DNA of 19,044 nucleotides from JAGLHV01 sp023132075 [NCBI: bacterium] (GTDB lineage Bacteria > CBDUZB01 > JAGLHV01): NCBI GenBank assembly GCA_023132075.1, contig JAGLYT010000005.1, forward strand, positions 1 through 19,044, given 5' to 3'. A model generated the notes under the pieces. The model was given only the letters and a program-made list of their open reading frames with translations, was not told the origin of the DNA and searched no databases. Of the stretch, positions 1 through 7,256 are shown piece by piece (position 1 is the first letter of the stretch; the number at the start of each line of letters is the position of its first letter). The position numbers and the translations under genes are program-made.

Positions 1-81
1 CAACACAAGGGAAGGATTGAAGTAGAGAGTGTGGAAAATAAAGGCACTGTTATAAGAGTATATTTACCTTGTTCTGCCTAA
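1..81 (+). CDS. Sensor histidine kinase, C-terminal fragment (cut by window start)
   Basis: The first 26 codons before TAA at 79-81 read as the tail of a HATPase_c ATP-binding domain. The piece starts HKGRIEVESVENKGT and ends IRVYLP, the usual last two beta strands after the G2 box of a histidine kinase. Everything upstream (sensor, dimerisation histidine, N and G1 boxes) lies outside the window. The gene ends 47 bp before the NtrC-type response regulator on the same strand, so the two are very probably one operon and a cognate pair. The signal it senses cannot be judged from this fragment. The family call is fairly secure because the motif is distinctive, but only about 26 residues support it. 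Confidence 0.8.
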   Translation, partial: QHKGRIEVESVENKGTVIRVYLPCSA

Positions 82-128
82 ATTTGGAAACGTCAAAATA
101 TAAGTAAAACAAAGTTAAAGGAGACAAA

Positions 129-1508
129 ATGAAAACAATTTTGATCGTTGATGATGAACCTGATATTCTTTGGGCATTGTCTAATGTTTTAAAGGAAAAA
201 GGATTTTTTCCTATTATGGCTCAAAACGGAAAAGAAGGTTTAAAAAAACTGGAAGAAGAACAGCCTGATTTGGCTGTTTTAGATATAAGATTACCGGATA
301 TGAATGGGATAGAATTACTTAAACGAATGAAGAGTAAAGAGCAGGATTTGTTAGTAATTATGTTTACTGCTTATGGTGAAATAAATTCAGCGGTGGAAGC
401 AATAAAATTAGGTGCATTTGATTATCTTAATAAACCGATAGCCAATGAAGAATTACTTTTGGTAATTGAAAGAGCGTTTAAGACAAAAAACCTGAACGAA
501 GAGGTAAAATTTCTCAGGCAGCGTTTACATGAAAAGATAGAAACAAAAGATATTTTGGGAAAAAGTAAGGTAATGAAAAATGTTTTTAATCAAATAAAAC
601 AAGTTAGTCCTACAGATTTAACAGTTATTTTGCAGGGAGAAAGTGGAACAGGAAAGGAAGTTGTTGCTCATTTTATTCATCAGAAAAGTTTAAGAAAGAA
701 TAAACCTTTTATTATTGTAGATTGTAGCACAATACCCGAAAGTTTAGTAGAGAGTGAACTCTTTGGTTATGAAAAAGGTGCATTTACCGGGGCGGATAAA
801 AGAAAGTTAGGATATTTTGAATTGGCTAATGAAGGAACTATTTTTCTAGATGAAATAGGAAATTTACCTTCCTCTACTCAGGCTAAAATGTTAAGGGTTT
901 TGGAAGAGCGAACAATACAACATTTGGGAGGGAAAAAAGTTATTAAAATAAATGTAAGGATTATTGTTGCTACTAATTTTACTCTGGAAGAGGCAGTAAG
1001 AAAAGGTTGTTTTAGAGAAGATTTATATCATCGTTTAAATCAGTTTATTATTTTCTTACCGCCTTTACATAATAGAAAAGAAGATATTATTCCTTTGGCT
1101 CAATATTTTTTAAAAGAAGCTAATATGGAACTGCATAAACAAATAAATTGTTTTTCGCCTGAAGTGCTTAAATTATTTAATCAGTATTCCTGGTCAGGAA
1201 ACATAAGGGAGATGAAAAATGTTATAAAAAGGGCGGTTCTTCTTGCGGAGGAAACTATTTTTCCCCGACATTTACCGGAAAGGTTTCAGCTATTATCTCC
1301 TGCCTCAAAGGAGTTTACTTCCCGGGACAAGGGAATAATTATTTCCGAATCTTTAAATTTAAAACAGGCAATTGAACAATTAGAAAAAAAAGTGATTAAA
1401 AAAGTATTGCAGGAAGTAGCCGGTAACAAGGTAAAAGCAGCAAAAGTTTTAGGTATTGATCGTAAATCGCTTTATAATAAGATGAAAAAATTTGGCTTTA
1501 AAATGTAG
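129..1508 (+). CDS. NtrC-family sigma-54-dependent response regulator (REC-AAA+-Fis HTH)
   Basis: This 459-residue protein has the standard three-domain NtrC layout and normal family length. Residues 1-120 are a receiver with acidic pocket D8/D9, phospho-acceptor D52, T80 and K102. Residues 140-375 are the AAA+ domain, with Walker A GESGTGKE at 170-177, an intact GAFTGA sigma-54 loop at 217-222, Walker B GTIFLDE at 236-242 and arginine-finger candidates R296 and R302. Residues 413-459 form a Fis-type helix-turn-helix (NKVKAAKVLGIDRKSLYNKM). The start is fixed by AAAGGAG at 117-123, five bases before ATG. A histidine kinase tail lies just upstream and a sigma-54 promoter about 340 bp downstream, so the next operon is the obvious target. 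It should act as a phosphorylation-controlled hexamer remodelling sigma-54 polymerase. The regulon name is unknown, so no symbol is given. Confidence 0.96.
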   Translation: MKTILIVDDEPDILWALSNVLKEKGFFPIMAQNGKEGLKKLEEEQPDLAVLDIRLPDMNGIELLKRMKSKEQDLLVIMFTAYGEINSAVEAIKLGAFDYLNKPIANEELLLVIERAFKTKNLNEEVKFLRQRLHEKIETKDILGKSKVMKNVFNQIKQVSPTDLTVILQGESGTGKEVVAHFIHQKSLRKNKPFIIVDCSTIPESLVESELFGYEKGAFTGADKRKLGYFELANEGTIFLDEIGNLPSSTQAKMLRVLEERTIQHLGGKKVIKINVRIIVATNFTLEEAVRKGCFREDLYHRLNQFIIFLPPLHNRKEDIIPLAQYFLKEANMELHKQINCFSPEVLKLFNQYSWSGNIREMKNVIKRAVLLAEETIFPRHLPERFQLLSPASKEFTSRDKGIIISESLNLKQAIEQLEKKVIKKVLQEVAGNKVKAAKVLGIDRKSLYNKMKKFGFKM

Positions 1509-1540
1509 AAAAATTGCCCACCATGTAGAAAAACTCCACA
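1504..1540 (+). promoter_or_regulatory. Candidate upstream activator sites for the NtrC-type regulator
   Basis: Two copies of TGTAGAAAAA start at 1504 and 1524, 20 bp apart, so they lie on nearly the same helix face. The second copy forms an imperfect dyad, TGTAGA-N5-TCCACA (1524-1540), with one arm mismatch. The first (1504-1520, ending TGCCCA) is a weaker version and overlaps the regulator's stop codon. Tandem in-phase dyads about 300 bp upstream of a -24/-12 promoter are typical of NtrC-family enhancers. Binding is inferred from position and symmetry only. Confidence 0.45.
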
Positions 1541-1836
1541 TTTGATAAATAAATAATTTATTATTTTATTAATTTTTTATTTAAGATTTTCCCTTAATTA
1601 TTTCTGCAAAATAGCTTTTTTCCCCTTATTATCAGTCCTGTCCCGTATCAAGTACGGGATAAACTCCAGCAGGAATCTATTGATGTTTTAAAACATTATA
1701 GAGTGGGAAATGAACCGCCTTAAAAAGTAGCGAACACGCAAAATGTATGTTTTTCTGAAGTCTTGTTTTTGTTAATATTTCCTTATTAATTTGAGAATTT
1801 TATTTTTTTTTGTTTTTGTTTAGTTTTTTTATGTTT
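1541..1836. other. Gene-free T-rich spacer between enhancer candidates and promoter
   Basis: No supportable reading frame is present. The stretch is strongly T-rich, with long T runs at 1799-1836 just before the sigma-54 promoter, which suggests intrinsically curved DNA. It contains the palindromic repeat at 1641-1659. It also has AA-TCTA-TTGAT at 1674-1684, which fits the core of the IHF consensus in reverse orientation but misses both outer positions. IHF-assisted looping is common for sigma-54 promoters. Here it is only a possibility. Confidence 0.4.
1641..1671. repeat. Dispersed palindromic repeat (TCCCGTA-TCAAG-TACGGGA)
   Basis: Perfect 7-bp arms TCCCGTA (1641-1647) and TACGGGA (1653-1659) flank a 5-nt loop. 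ACTCCAGCA follows at 1663-1671. The same nonamer sits immediately 3' of the GC-rich hairpin at 10647-10661, so both probably belong to one REP-like intergenic repeat family. No T-run follows the hairpin, which argues against an intrinsic terminator. Confidence 0.6.
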
Positions 1837-1852
1837 TGGCATAAAAATTGCA
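1837..1852 (+). promoter_or_regulatory. Sigma-54 (-24/-12) promoter
   Basis: TGGCATAAAAATTGCA matches the RpoN consensus TGGCACG-N4-TTGCW closely. The invariant GG (1838-1839) and GC (1850-1851) are separated by exactly 10 nt. Transcription would start near 1863, leaving a leader of about 50 nt before the ATG at 1916. A gene for a GAFTGA-bearing sigma-54 activator lies directly upstream. An overlapping sigma-70 reading exists (TTGCAC at 1848, 17-bp spacer, TATGTA at 1871), but its -10 is poor. Confidence 0.8.
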
Positions 1853-1915
1853 CAAATATATTTATAGAGGTATGTATATATTATTAAATTGTAAATGAGA
1901 TGCAAAGGGGAAAAA

Positions 1916-4900
1916 ATGAAAAAATTTTTGATTTTAATAAAACGAGAGAATATTGATAGAAAGATAATGATGGCATTAATAATAATAATTAGTATGTTGA
2001 CGATTGTTCCCCGGATGTGGGCGGTTGATTATATTTCCGTGGGTAGTGGGAATTGGAATGAAGATGCTACTTGGGATAATCCCGGTTATCCTGACGGGGT
2101 AGATGATACAGTTACTATTACCAATGAGCATACGGTAGGTATTACTGCCGATCTTACCTGTGGTGCTGTGACTATAAATAGTGGTGGAGTGGTAAATCAT
2201 ACTGCAATTGATGGGACATGGATTGTTCAGGGGGATATTTTAGTTATGGGGACTTTAAGTTTAAGAACAAGGACAACTACTAAGATTGCCCCGGGATTAT
2301 ACGGTATTATTGTGGAATCAGGAGGTGTTTTTAATGCCAAGGGAGACTGGCGTTTTCATGATTGCATAATTACTGCCTTAGACCCGGATCATAATACTTA
2401 TATTTATTTGAAAGATGGTTCTCAAACCACATTAGAATACTGTCAAATAAGTGAAATGGGAAGATGGGAAAACCTTAAAACAGGGATATATATTGAGAAT
2501 GTTGATGGGGATATGCCAAATGAGGGGGTACTTATAAAAGATTGTTATATAAGCAATAACGAATATGGTATTTATATGATTGGGTGTTCAAATAACAATG
2601 AAGCTAACGGAATGGGAATTATTGATACTGTTGTCTGGAGTTGTAGAGTAGGAATCTGGATGTTTGTGTGTTCTTCCAATACACTCCAAAACAATCATTG
2701 TCATGATAACAATAGAGGTAGTATAGAGGGAGCAGGTATTCGTCTTTTTGGTGGTGGTAATAATATCATAACCGGTAATACTTGTTATAAAAATGAATTG
2801 CTTGGGATTTTAATCGAAGACAGTAATAATAATACTTTAAATAGTAATACTTGTTATAGCCAAGCTCTTGATGGCAGTATTAGACTTTATAATAGTCACA
2901 GTAATCAATTAAACAATAATGTTTCTTATAGTGATGGAAATGGTATTGCTTTATATGAAAGTAATAATAACACTTTGACTGGAAATATAAGTTATAGTAA
3001 TGTTACTGGGCTGATTTCCTCCAATAGTACGGGGAATGAACTTATAAATTGTAATTTTGGCACCATTGGAGAAAATATGGCGGGAGATATTTATTTAAGC
3101 GATTCTACACTTACTTTAAAAAATTGTCAATTAGCCAGTACGACTGAAGTACGTACTACGGGCTTGATTAATCCTGGAAGTTGGATTATTTCGCAAAAAC
3201 ACGACCAGATACCAGGAGTAGTCAGGATATGGGGAGATTATAGTATTCCTGCCGGTACAACCAATTGGCGATATGATACGGAATTGTATTCCGGTAGTGG
3301 TGATGCCAATGTGCAAAAAAAGATAGAGTTTTATTCCACACCGATAGGCACAGAATTCATTATAGAAAACGGAAATACACTAAATATAATCGGGGGTTCT
3401 CAAACGAATCAGAAGACTTTGCTTTATAGCGGGGATAGTACTTTTTGGGGTTTTAATGTGAATGGCAGCATAAATTGTGATTATACAAATTTTAGTAATT
3501 TAGATACAAACGGTTTAAATATTAGTAGTGGTGCTACGATTATCAAATTCGACCAGACATCGTTTGGTAATGTAGCTGATGGAGGTAGTCATCTAACGAT
3601 AGATGCTATAGATTGTAGCTTTGACGGATGTGTTTTCGATGATAGTGGGACCTACGATGTAACTGTAAATAACGATGCTGATTTAGTTTTTGTTAATTCC
3701 ACCCGGGGTAACCTTGCCGATAATTTTATGGATGTAAATTCGTCTATTCAGTGGGTTGAAGATAGTATTACCGGATTTATCGATAGTGGAGGTGTAGACA
3801 TAACTTTTTATAGTATTGAAACGGATGAAATTTTTGTTACGGTCAACGATAATGATGAGAATCTCCACAATGGTTCACAACAGCAGGTAAGTGTAACTAT
3901 ATCTAATAGTTCTACCGGTGATGAGGAAGTACTTACCTTAGTTGAAACCGGAAATGATACCGGGATATTCAGAAATACAGTAGGCCTTCCTGTAAAACTC
4001 AATTCTACGGCTACCAAGGGTAATTATGAATTGGAAGCATTGGGTACAGAAATAGTTAATGTGACCTATGTTGATGCAAATGACCCGGGGGATGTTTCCA
4101 ATGATACTGTCAGAATTTACCCCAAAGAGCCGATGGTGATATCAATTATACCTGATGAAGGAGCTGTAGGTTTGTTGCCGGACAGTTTTGTTAGAGTAGT
4201 ATTTAACAAGGAAATGGATAAAACCTCTGTAGAATCAGCAATGAGTTTAAAAGTTGTGAGAGATAAAGATGGACAGGTTATAAATGAGTTGGTAAGTGGA
4301 GTGTTTACTTGGGAAAATGATACTACTGTTATTTTTCAACCGAATGAACCATTGAATAAAAATTATACTTATGAGGTAGTTGTTTTAATTGATGCACAGG
4401 ATGTGGAGGGTAATCCTTTGCTCGGAGCTAAGGACTGGAAATTTGTTACCATAATGGAGAGTACAGTTACTAATACTGTGTTGGGGGAAGATGAAAGCAC
4501 GGAAGTAGTTTTAGCAGCCAATGCTTTGCCGGAAGATGGATATATTAAGATTAGTTTAGAGTCAGCAGATCAAGAGGGAATTATTCAGGCAGAGAGTAAA
4601 CTTAAAAGGCAAGGGGATACTTGTAAATATCCCCTTGATAATACATTTCGGGAATTGAATGCGTATGATATAAACGGAAATTTATATAACATAACTTTTA
4701 ATGCGGCAGTAAATTTAACTATTCCTTATTTAGATAATGATAACGACGGGATTGTTGACGGCACATTTCCGTTAGTAAGGGAAAAGACTTTGGCTATACA
4801 TTATTTAGACGAAAATAATAATTTATGGGTAAGGATACCGGGTTCAGTGGTAGATGTAGAAAGTAATATAGTTACGGCAAAGGTTCCGCACTTTTCCACT

Positions 4901-5200
4901 TTTGTATTGATGGGGGCAAATGATACTAATTTAACTTCTGCTTACGCCTTTCCTGTTCCCTTCAGAGCCTATCAAGGACATAATCAGATTACCTTTACCG
5001 GACTTTCTTCGCAGGTCACGATAAAGATATTTACCATTAGCGGAGAGTTGATTGTAACGCTTAAAGAGGAAGATGGGGACGGGCAATTAATCTGGGATGT
5101 AAAAAATAAGGGAGGAAAGAGATTAGCCAGCGGGGTATATATTTATTATATAGAAAACGAAAGAGAACATAAGAGCGGGAAATTGATGATAATAAAGTAA
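1916..5200 (+). CDS. Exported giant beta-helix protein with Big_5 and FlgD/type-IX-like C-terminal domain (paralog 1)
   Basis: I start this 1,094-residue protein at 1916, not at the in-frame ATG 1895. AAAGGGG lies five bases before 1916, and MKKF then leads into a long hydrophobic signal segment ending near VPRMWA. Order: a GNW/TW beta-rich module (about 30-80); NosD/pectate-lyase-like parallel beta-helix rich in SNNNTL ladders (about 160-410); a module with NDNDEN and ETGNDTGIF (about 620-740); a Big_5-like Ig domain with FNKEMDKTS (about 740-850); an acidic DNDNDGIVDG calcium-type loop near 945; and a C-terminal domain (about 1000-1094) with AFPVPF, IKIFTISGEL and LASGVYIYY. That tail resembles FlgD-Ig/T9SS sorting domains. 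It probably ends up on the surface or outside the cell. No catalytic site is evident, so adhesion or polysaccharide binding is only inferred. A 41-bp gap leads to the PorV-like gene. Confidence 0.85.
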   Translation: MKKFLILIKRENIDRKIMMALIIIISMLTIVPRMWAVDYISVGSGNWNEDATWDNPGYPDGVDDTVTITNEHTVGITADLTCGAVTINSGGVVNHTAIDGTWIVQGDILVMGTLSLRTRTTTKIAPGLYGIIVESGGVFNAKGDWRFHDCIITALDPDHNTYIYLKDGSQTTLEYCQISEMGRWENLKTGIYIENVDGDMPNEGVLIKDCYISNNEYGIYMIGCSNNNEANGMGIIDTVVWSCRVGIWMFVCSSNTLQNNHCHDNNRGSIEGAGIRLFGGGNNIITGNTCYKNELLGILIEDSNNNTLNSNTCYSQALDGSIRLYNSHSNQLNNNVSYSDGNGIALYESNNNTLTGNISYSNVTGLISSNSTGNELINCNFGTIGENMAGDIYLSDSTLTLKNCQLASTTEVRTTGLINPGSWIISQKHDQIPGVVRIWGDYSIPAGTTNWRYDTELYSGSGDANVQKKIEFYSTPIGTEFIIENGNTLNIIGGSQTNQKTLLYSGDSTFWGFNVNGSINCDYTNFSNLDTNGLNISSGATIIKFDQTSFGNVADGGSHLTIDAIDCSFDGCVFDDSGTYDVTVNNDADLVFVNSTRGNLADNFMDVNSSIQWVEDSITGFIDSGGVDITFYSIETDEIFVTVNDNDENLHNGSQQQVSVTISNSSTGDEEVLTLVETGNDTGIFRNTVGLPVKLNSTATKGNYELEALGTEIVNVTYVDANDPGDVSNDTVRIYPKEPMVISIIPDEGAVGLLPDSFVRVVFNKEMDKTSVESAMSLKVVRDKDGQVINELVSGVFTWENDTTVIFQPNEPLNKNYTYEVVVLIDAQDVEGNPLLGAKDWKFVTIMESTVTNTVLGEDESTEVVLAANALPEDGYIKISLESADQEGIIQAESKLKRQGDTCKYPLDNTFRELNAYDINGNLYNITFNAAVNLTIPYLDNDNDGIVDGTFPLVREKTLAIHYLDENNNLWVRIPGSVVDVESNIVTAKVPHFSTFVLMGANDTNLTSAYAFPVPFRAYQGHNQITFTGLSSQVTIKIFTISGELIVTLKEEDGDGQLIWDVKNKGGKRLASGVYIYYIENEREHKSGKLMIIK

Positions 5201-5241
5201 AGATAAAAAATAAATGATTTAAAAAAGGGAGGAAAATAAAA

Positions 5242-7239
5242 ATGAAAAGAAAAGAAATTCTAAAAGAGGAAGTAAAAGATTCGGTAAGGATGTTTTTTAT
5301 TCTTGGCCTGGCAATATTCTGTGTTTTTTATTTTCAACTTATTGCTTTTGGCAGTAGTTCGGAAGGGACTACGGGAGCGAATTTTCTTAAGTTAAAAGTG
5401 GGAGCAAGAGGGGCAGGAATGGGAGGGGCATTTTGCGGAGTGGCGGATGATGTAGGTGCGGTTTATTGGAACCCGGCAGGGTTAGGGCAATTAGAGAGGA
5501 AAGAAGTAAGTTTGATGTATCTTAAATGGTGGGAAGGGATAAATTATCAATTTATGGGATATGCACATCCGCTGGGAAGGAAAGGAGTATTAGGGGGGAG
5601 TGTTTATTATTTAACGATAAATGATATAGATGGATATTCCGAAACTGGTATGCCGTCAAATAATCTAACGGCGTATGATTTAGCCGTAGCCCTATCGTAC
5701 GGTAGGAAGCTAATGGGGAATAAAAAAATAAGCGATCAATGGAAAGTAGGTCTATTCGGAGGGATAAGTATAAAATTTATCCAGGAAAAGTTAGATGATA
5801 AATCGGCGGTAGCGTATGCATTGGATATAGGAAGTTTATATAAAACCCCTGTAGAAAATTTATCGTTAGGATTTAATGTACAGAATTTGGGAGGGGAAAT
5901 AAAGTTTGTAGAAGAGGGGGATGAATTACCGTTGAATATAAAGGTAGGGACAGGATACCGGCTGCTTAACGGAGATTTTCTTTTAGCCTTAGATTATAAT
6001 TTACCTGCTGATAACGACGGATATATAAATACGGGTGTAGAATATTGGTTGTGGGATATAATCAGTTTAAGGTTGGGATATGGGAGTAACAATGAAGTAG
6101 AGGAAGGAATAAGTTATGGTTTGGGAATGAATAACGGAGAAATAGGGCTTGATTATGCCTTTGAGCCGTATGGGATATTAGGAAATACACATCGGGTAAG
6201 TTTAAGCTGGAGATTTGGGAAAAATTACCGGGCGAATTTAATAGACGTTCGGGTAAAGGAATATAATAAACAAGGGGTAAGGGATTATCGTAAGAAAGAT
6301 TATATTAATGCCTACCAGGGATTTAAAAACATATTGGTATTAGATTCAGATAACAAGAAAGCGAAAAAATATATAAAGAAGATACAGGACGAATTCAAAG
6401 AGGTAAAAATGAATAAAGAGATAAGAGAGCATTTAGATTTAGGAATGAAATATTATGAAGAAGGGAAGACACTTAAAGCGAGGGAAGAATTTGAAGCGAT
6501 ATTAGCTTTAGTGCCGGAACAAGAGGAAGCGAAAGAATGGATAATAAAGGTAAGGACGAAGTTAGAAGAATACAAAGAGGAAGAAATAAAGGAAATGTAT
6601 AAAGCAGGATTAAAGTTGTATAAGAAGAAAAGATATGTGCAGGCCAGGGAAGAGTTTCAGAAGGTAATATTCTTAAATTCGCGACATGAGAAAGCGAGGT
6701 ATTACATATATACCATTAATAAAAAATTAAAAGAGCTAGGAGAAATAGAGCGGAAGAAAGAGATAAAGGGATATTATGCAAAAGCGATGGAAATGCATAA
6801 GGGTGGGGAATTAAAAGAAGCGATAAAAGAATTAAAGAAAGTATTAAAATTAGATTCCAGGCATAAAAAAGCGAAAGATTTCCTGGTTAAGGTAAGAGCC
6901 GAATTAAGAGGGAAATTAACTAAGAAGTATTATGAGAAAGGTGTTGTGTTGTATAAAGAAGGGAAATTAGAAGAAGCGATAGTAAGTTTTAAAAAAGCCC
7001 TAAAACTTACATCAAGGCATTTGAAAGCGAGGGAAAATTTAGAGAAAGCAGAATTAAAATTGAAGCGAAACAAAGAGGCAGCTGCAAATAAATATTATGA
7101 AGAGGGGTTAGAGGCATATAATAAAGGGAAAATGGAGAAAGCAGCAGAGTTATGGAATAAGGCTTTGGAATTTGTTCCCCAACATTCCAAAACGCGAAGT
7201 GCATTACAAAGGGTAAAAGGGTATAAAGATAAAAAATAA
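5242..7239 (+). CDS. PorV/PorQ-family outer-membrane barrel fused to six TPR units
   Basis: The protein has 665 residues. Residues 15-36 form a hydrophobic export signal. Residues 41-327 resemble the PorV/PorQ (UPF0164) barrel: it opens GTTGANFLKLKVGARGAGMG, has VYWNPAGLG at 74-82, and closes with GNTHRVSLSWRFG at 314-326. Residues 336-660 are about six lysine- and glutamate-rich TPR-like helical hairpins, each with a YY-EG-A-EEF/L pattern and a long linking helix. In Bacteroidota, PorV is the type IX receptor that carries cargo to the PorU sortase through the cargo C-terminal domain. Both neighbours carry such a tail. GGGAGG at 5227-5232 supports the start. The gene is only 17 bp from the next one, so it is co-transcribed. 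The TPR part would lie in the periplasm if the barrel inserts normally. True PorV function is inferred. A generic porin-like role is the alternative. Confidence 0.85.
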   Translation: MKRKEILKEEVKDSVRMFFILGLAIFCVFYFQLIAFGSSSEGTTGANFLKLKVGARGAGMGGAFCGVADDVGAVYWNPAGLGQLERKEVSLMYLKWWEGINYQFMGYAHPLGRKGVLGGSVYYLTINDIDGYSETGMPSNNLTAYDLAVALSYGRKLMGNKKISDQWKVGLFGGISIKFIQEKLDDKSAVAYALDIGSLYKTPVENLSLGFNVQNLGGEIKFVEEGDELPLNIKVGTGYRLLNGDFLLALDYNLPADNDGYINTGVEYWLWDIISLRLGYGSNNEVEEGISYGLGMNNGEIGLDYAFEPYGILGNTHRVSLSWRFGKNYRANLIDVRVKEYNKQGVRDYRKKDYINAYQGFKNILVLDSDNKKAKKYIKKIQDEFKEVKMNKEIREHLDLGMKYYEEGKTLKAREEFEAILALVPEQEEAKEWIIKVRTKLEEYKEEEIKEMYKAGLKLYKKKRYVQAREEFQKVIFLNSRHEKARYYIYTINKKLKELGEIERKKEIKGYYAKAMEMHKGGELKEAIKELKKVLKLDSRHKKAKDFLVKVRAELRGKLTKKYYEKGVVLYKEGKLEEAIVSFKKALKLTSRHLKARENLEKAELKLKRNKEAAANKYYEEGLEAYNKGKMEKAAELWNKALEFVPQHSKTRSALQRVKGYKDKK

Positions 7240-7256
7240 AGAGAGGGGGAAAAAAA

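Noticed and set aside
1895-1915. Upstream in-frame ATG for the first giant protein
   Set aside because: It lacks a ribosome site of its own. The AAAGGGG that fits the ATG at 1916 lies inside this extension, and adding MRCKGEK before MKKF worsens the signal peptide.
2800-3010. Runs of AATAATAAT and similar, resembling a microsatellite or CRISPR-like repeat
   Set aside because: They encode the asparagine ladders of the beta-helix rungs in frame. Unit lengths vary and there are no uniform spacers.
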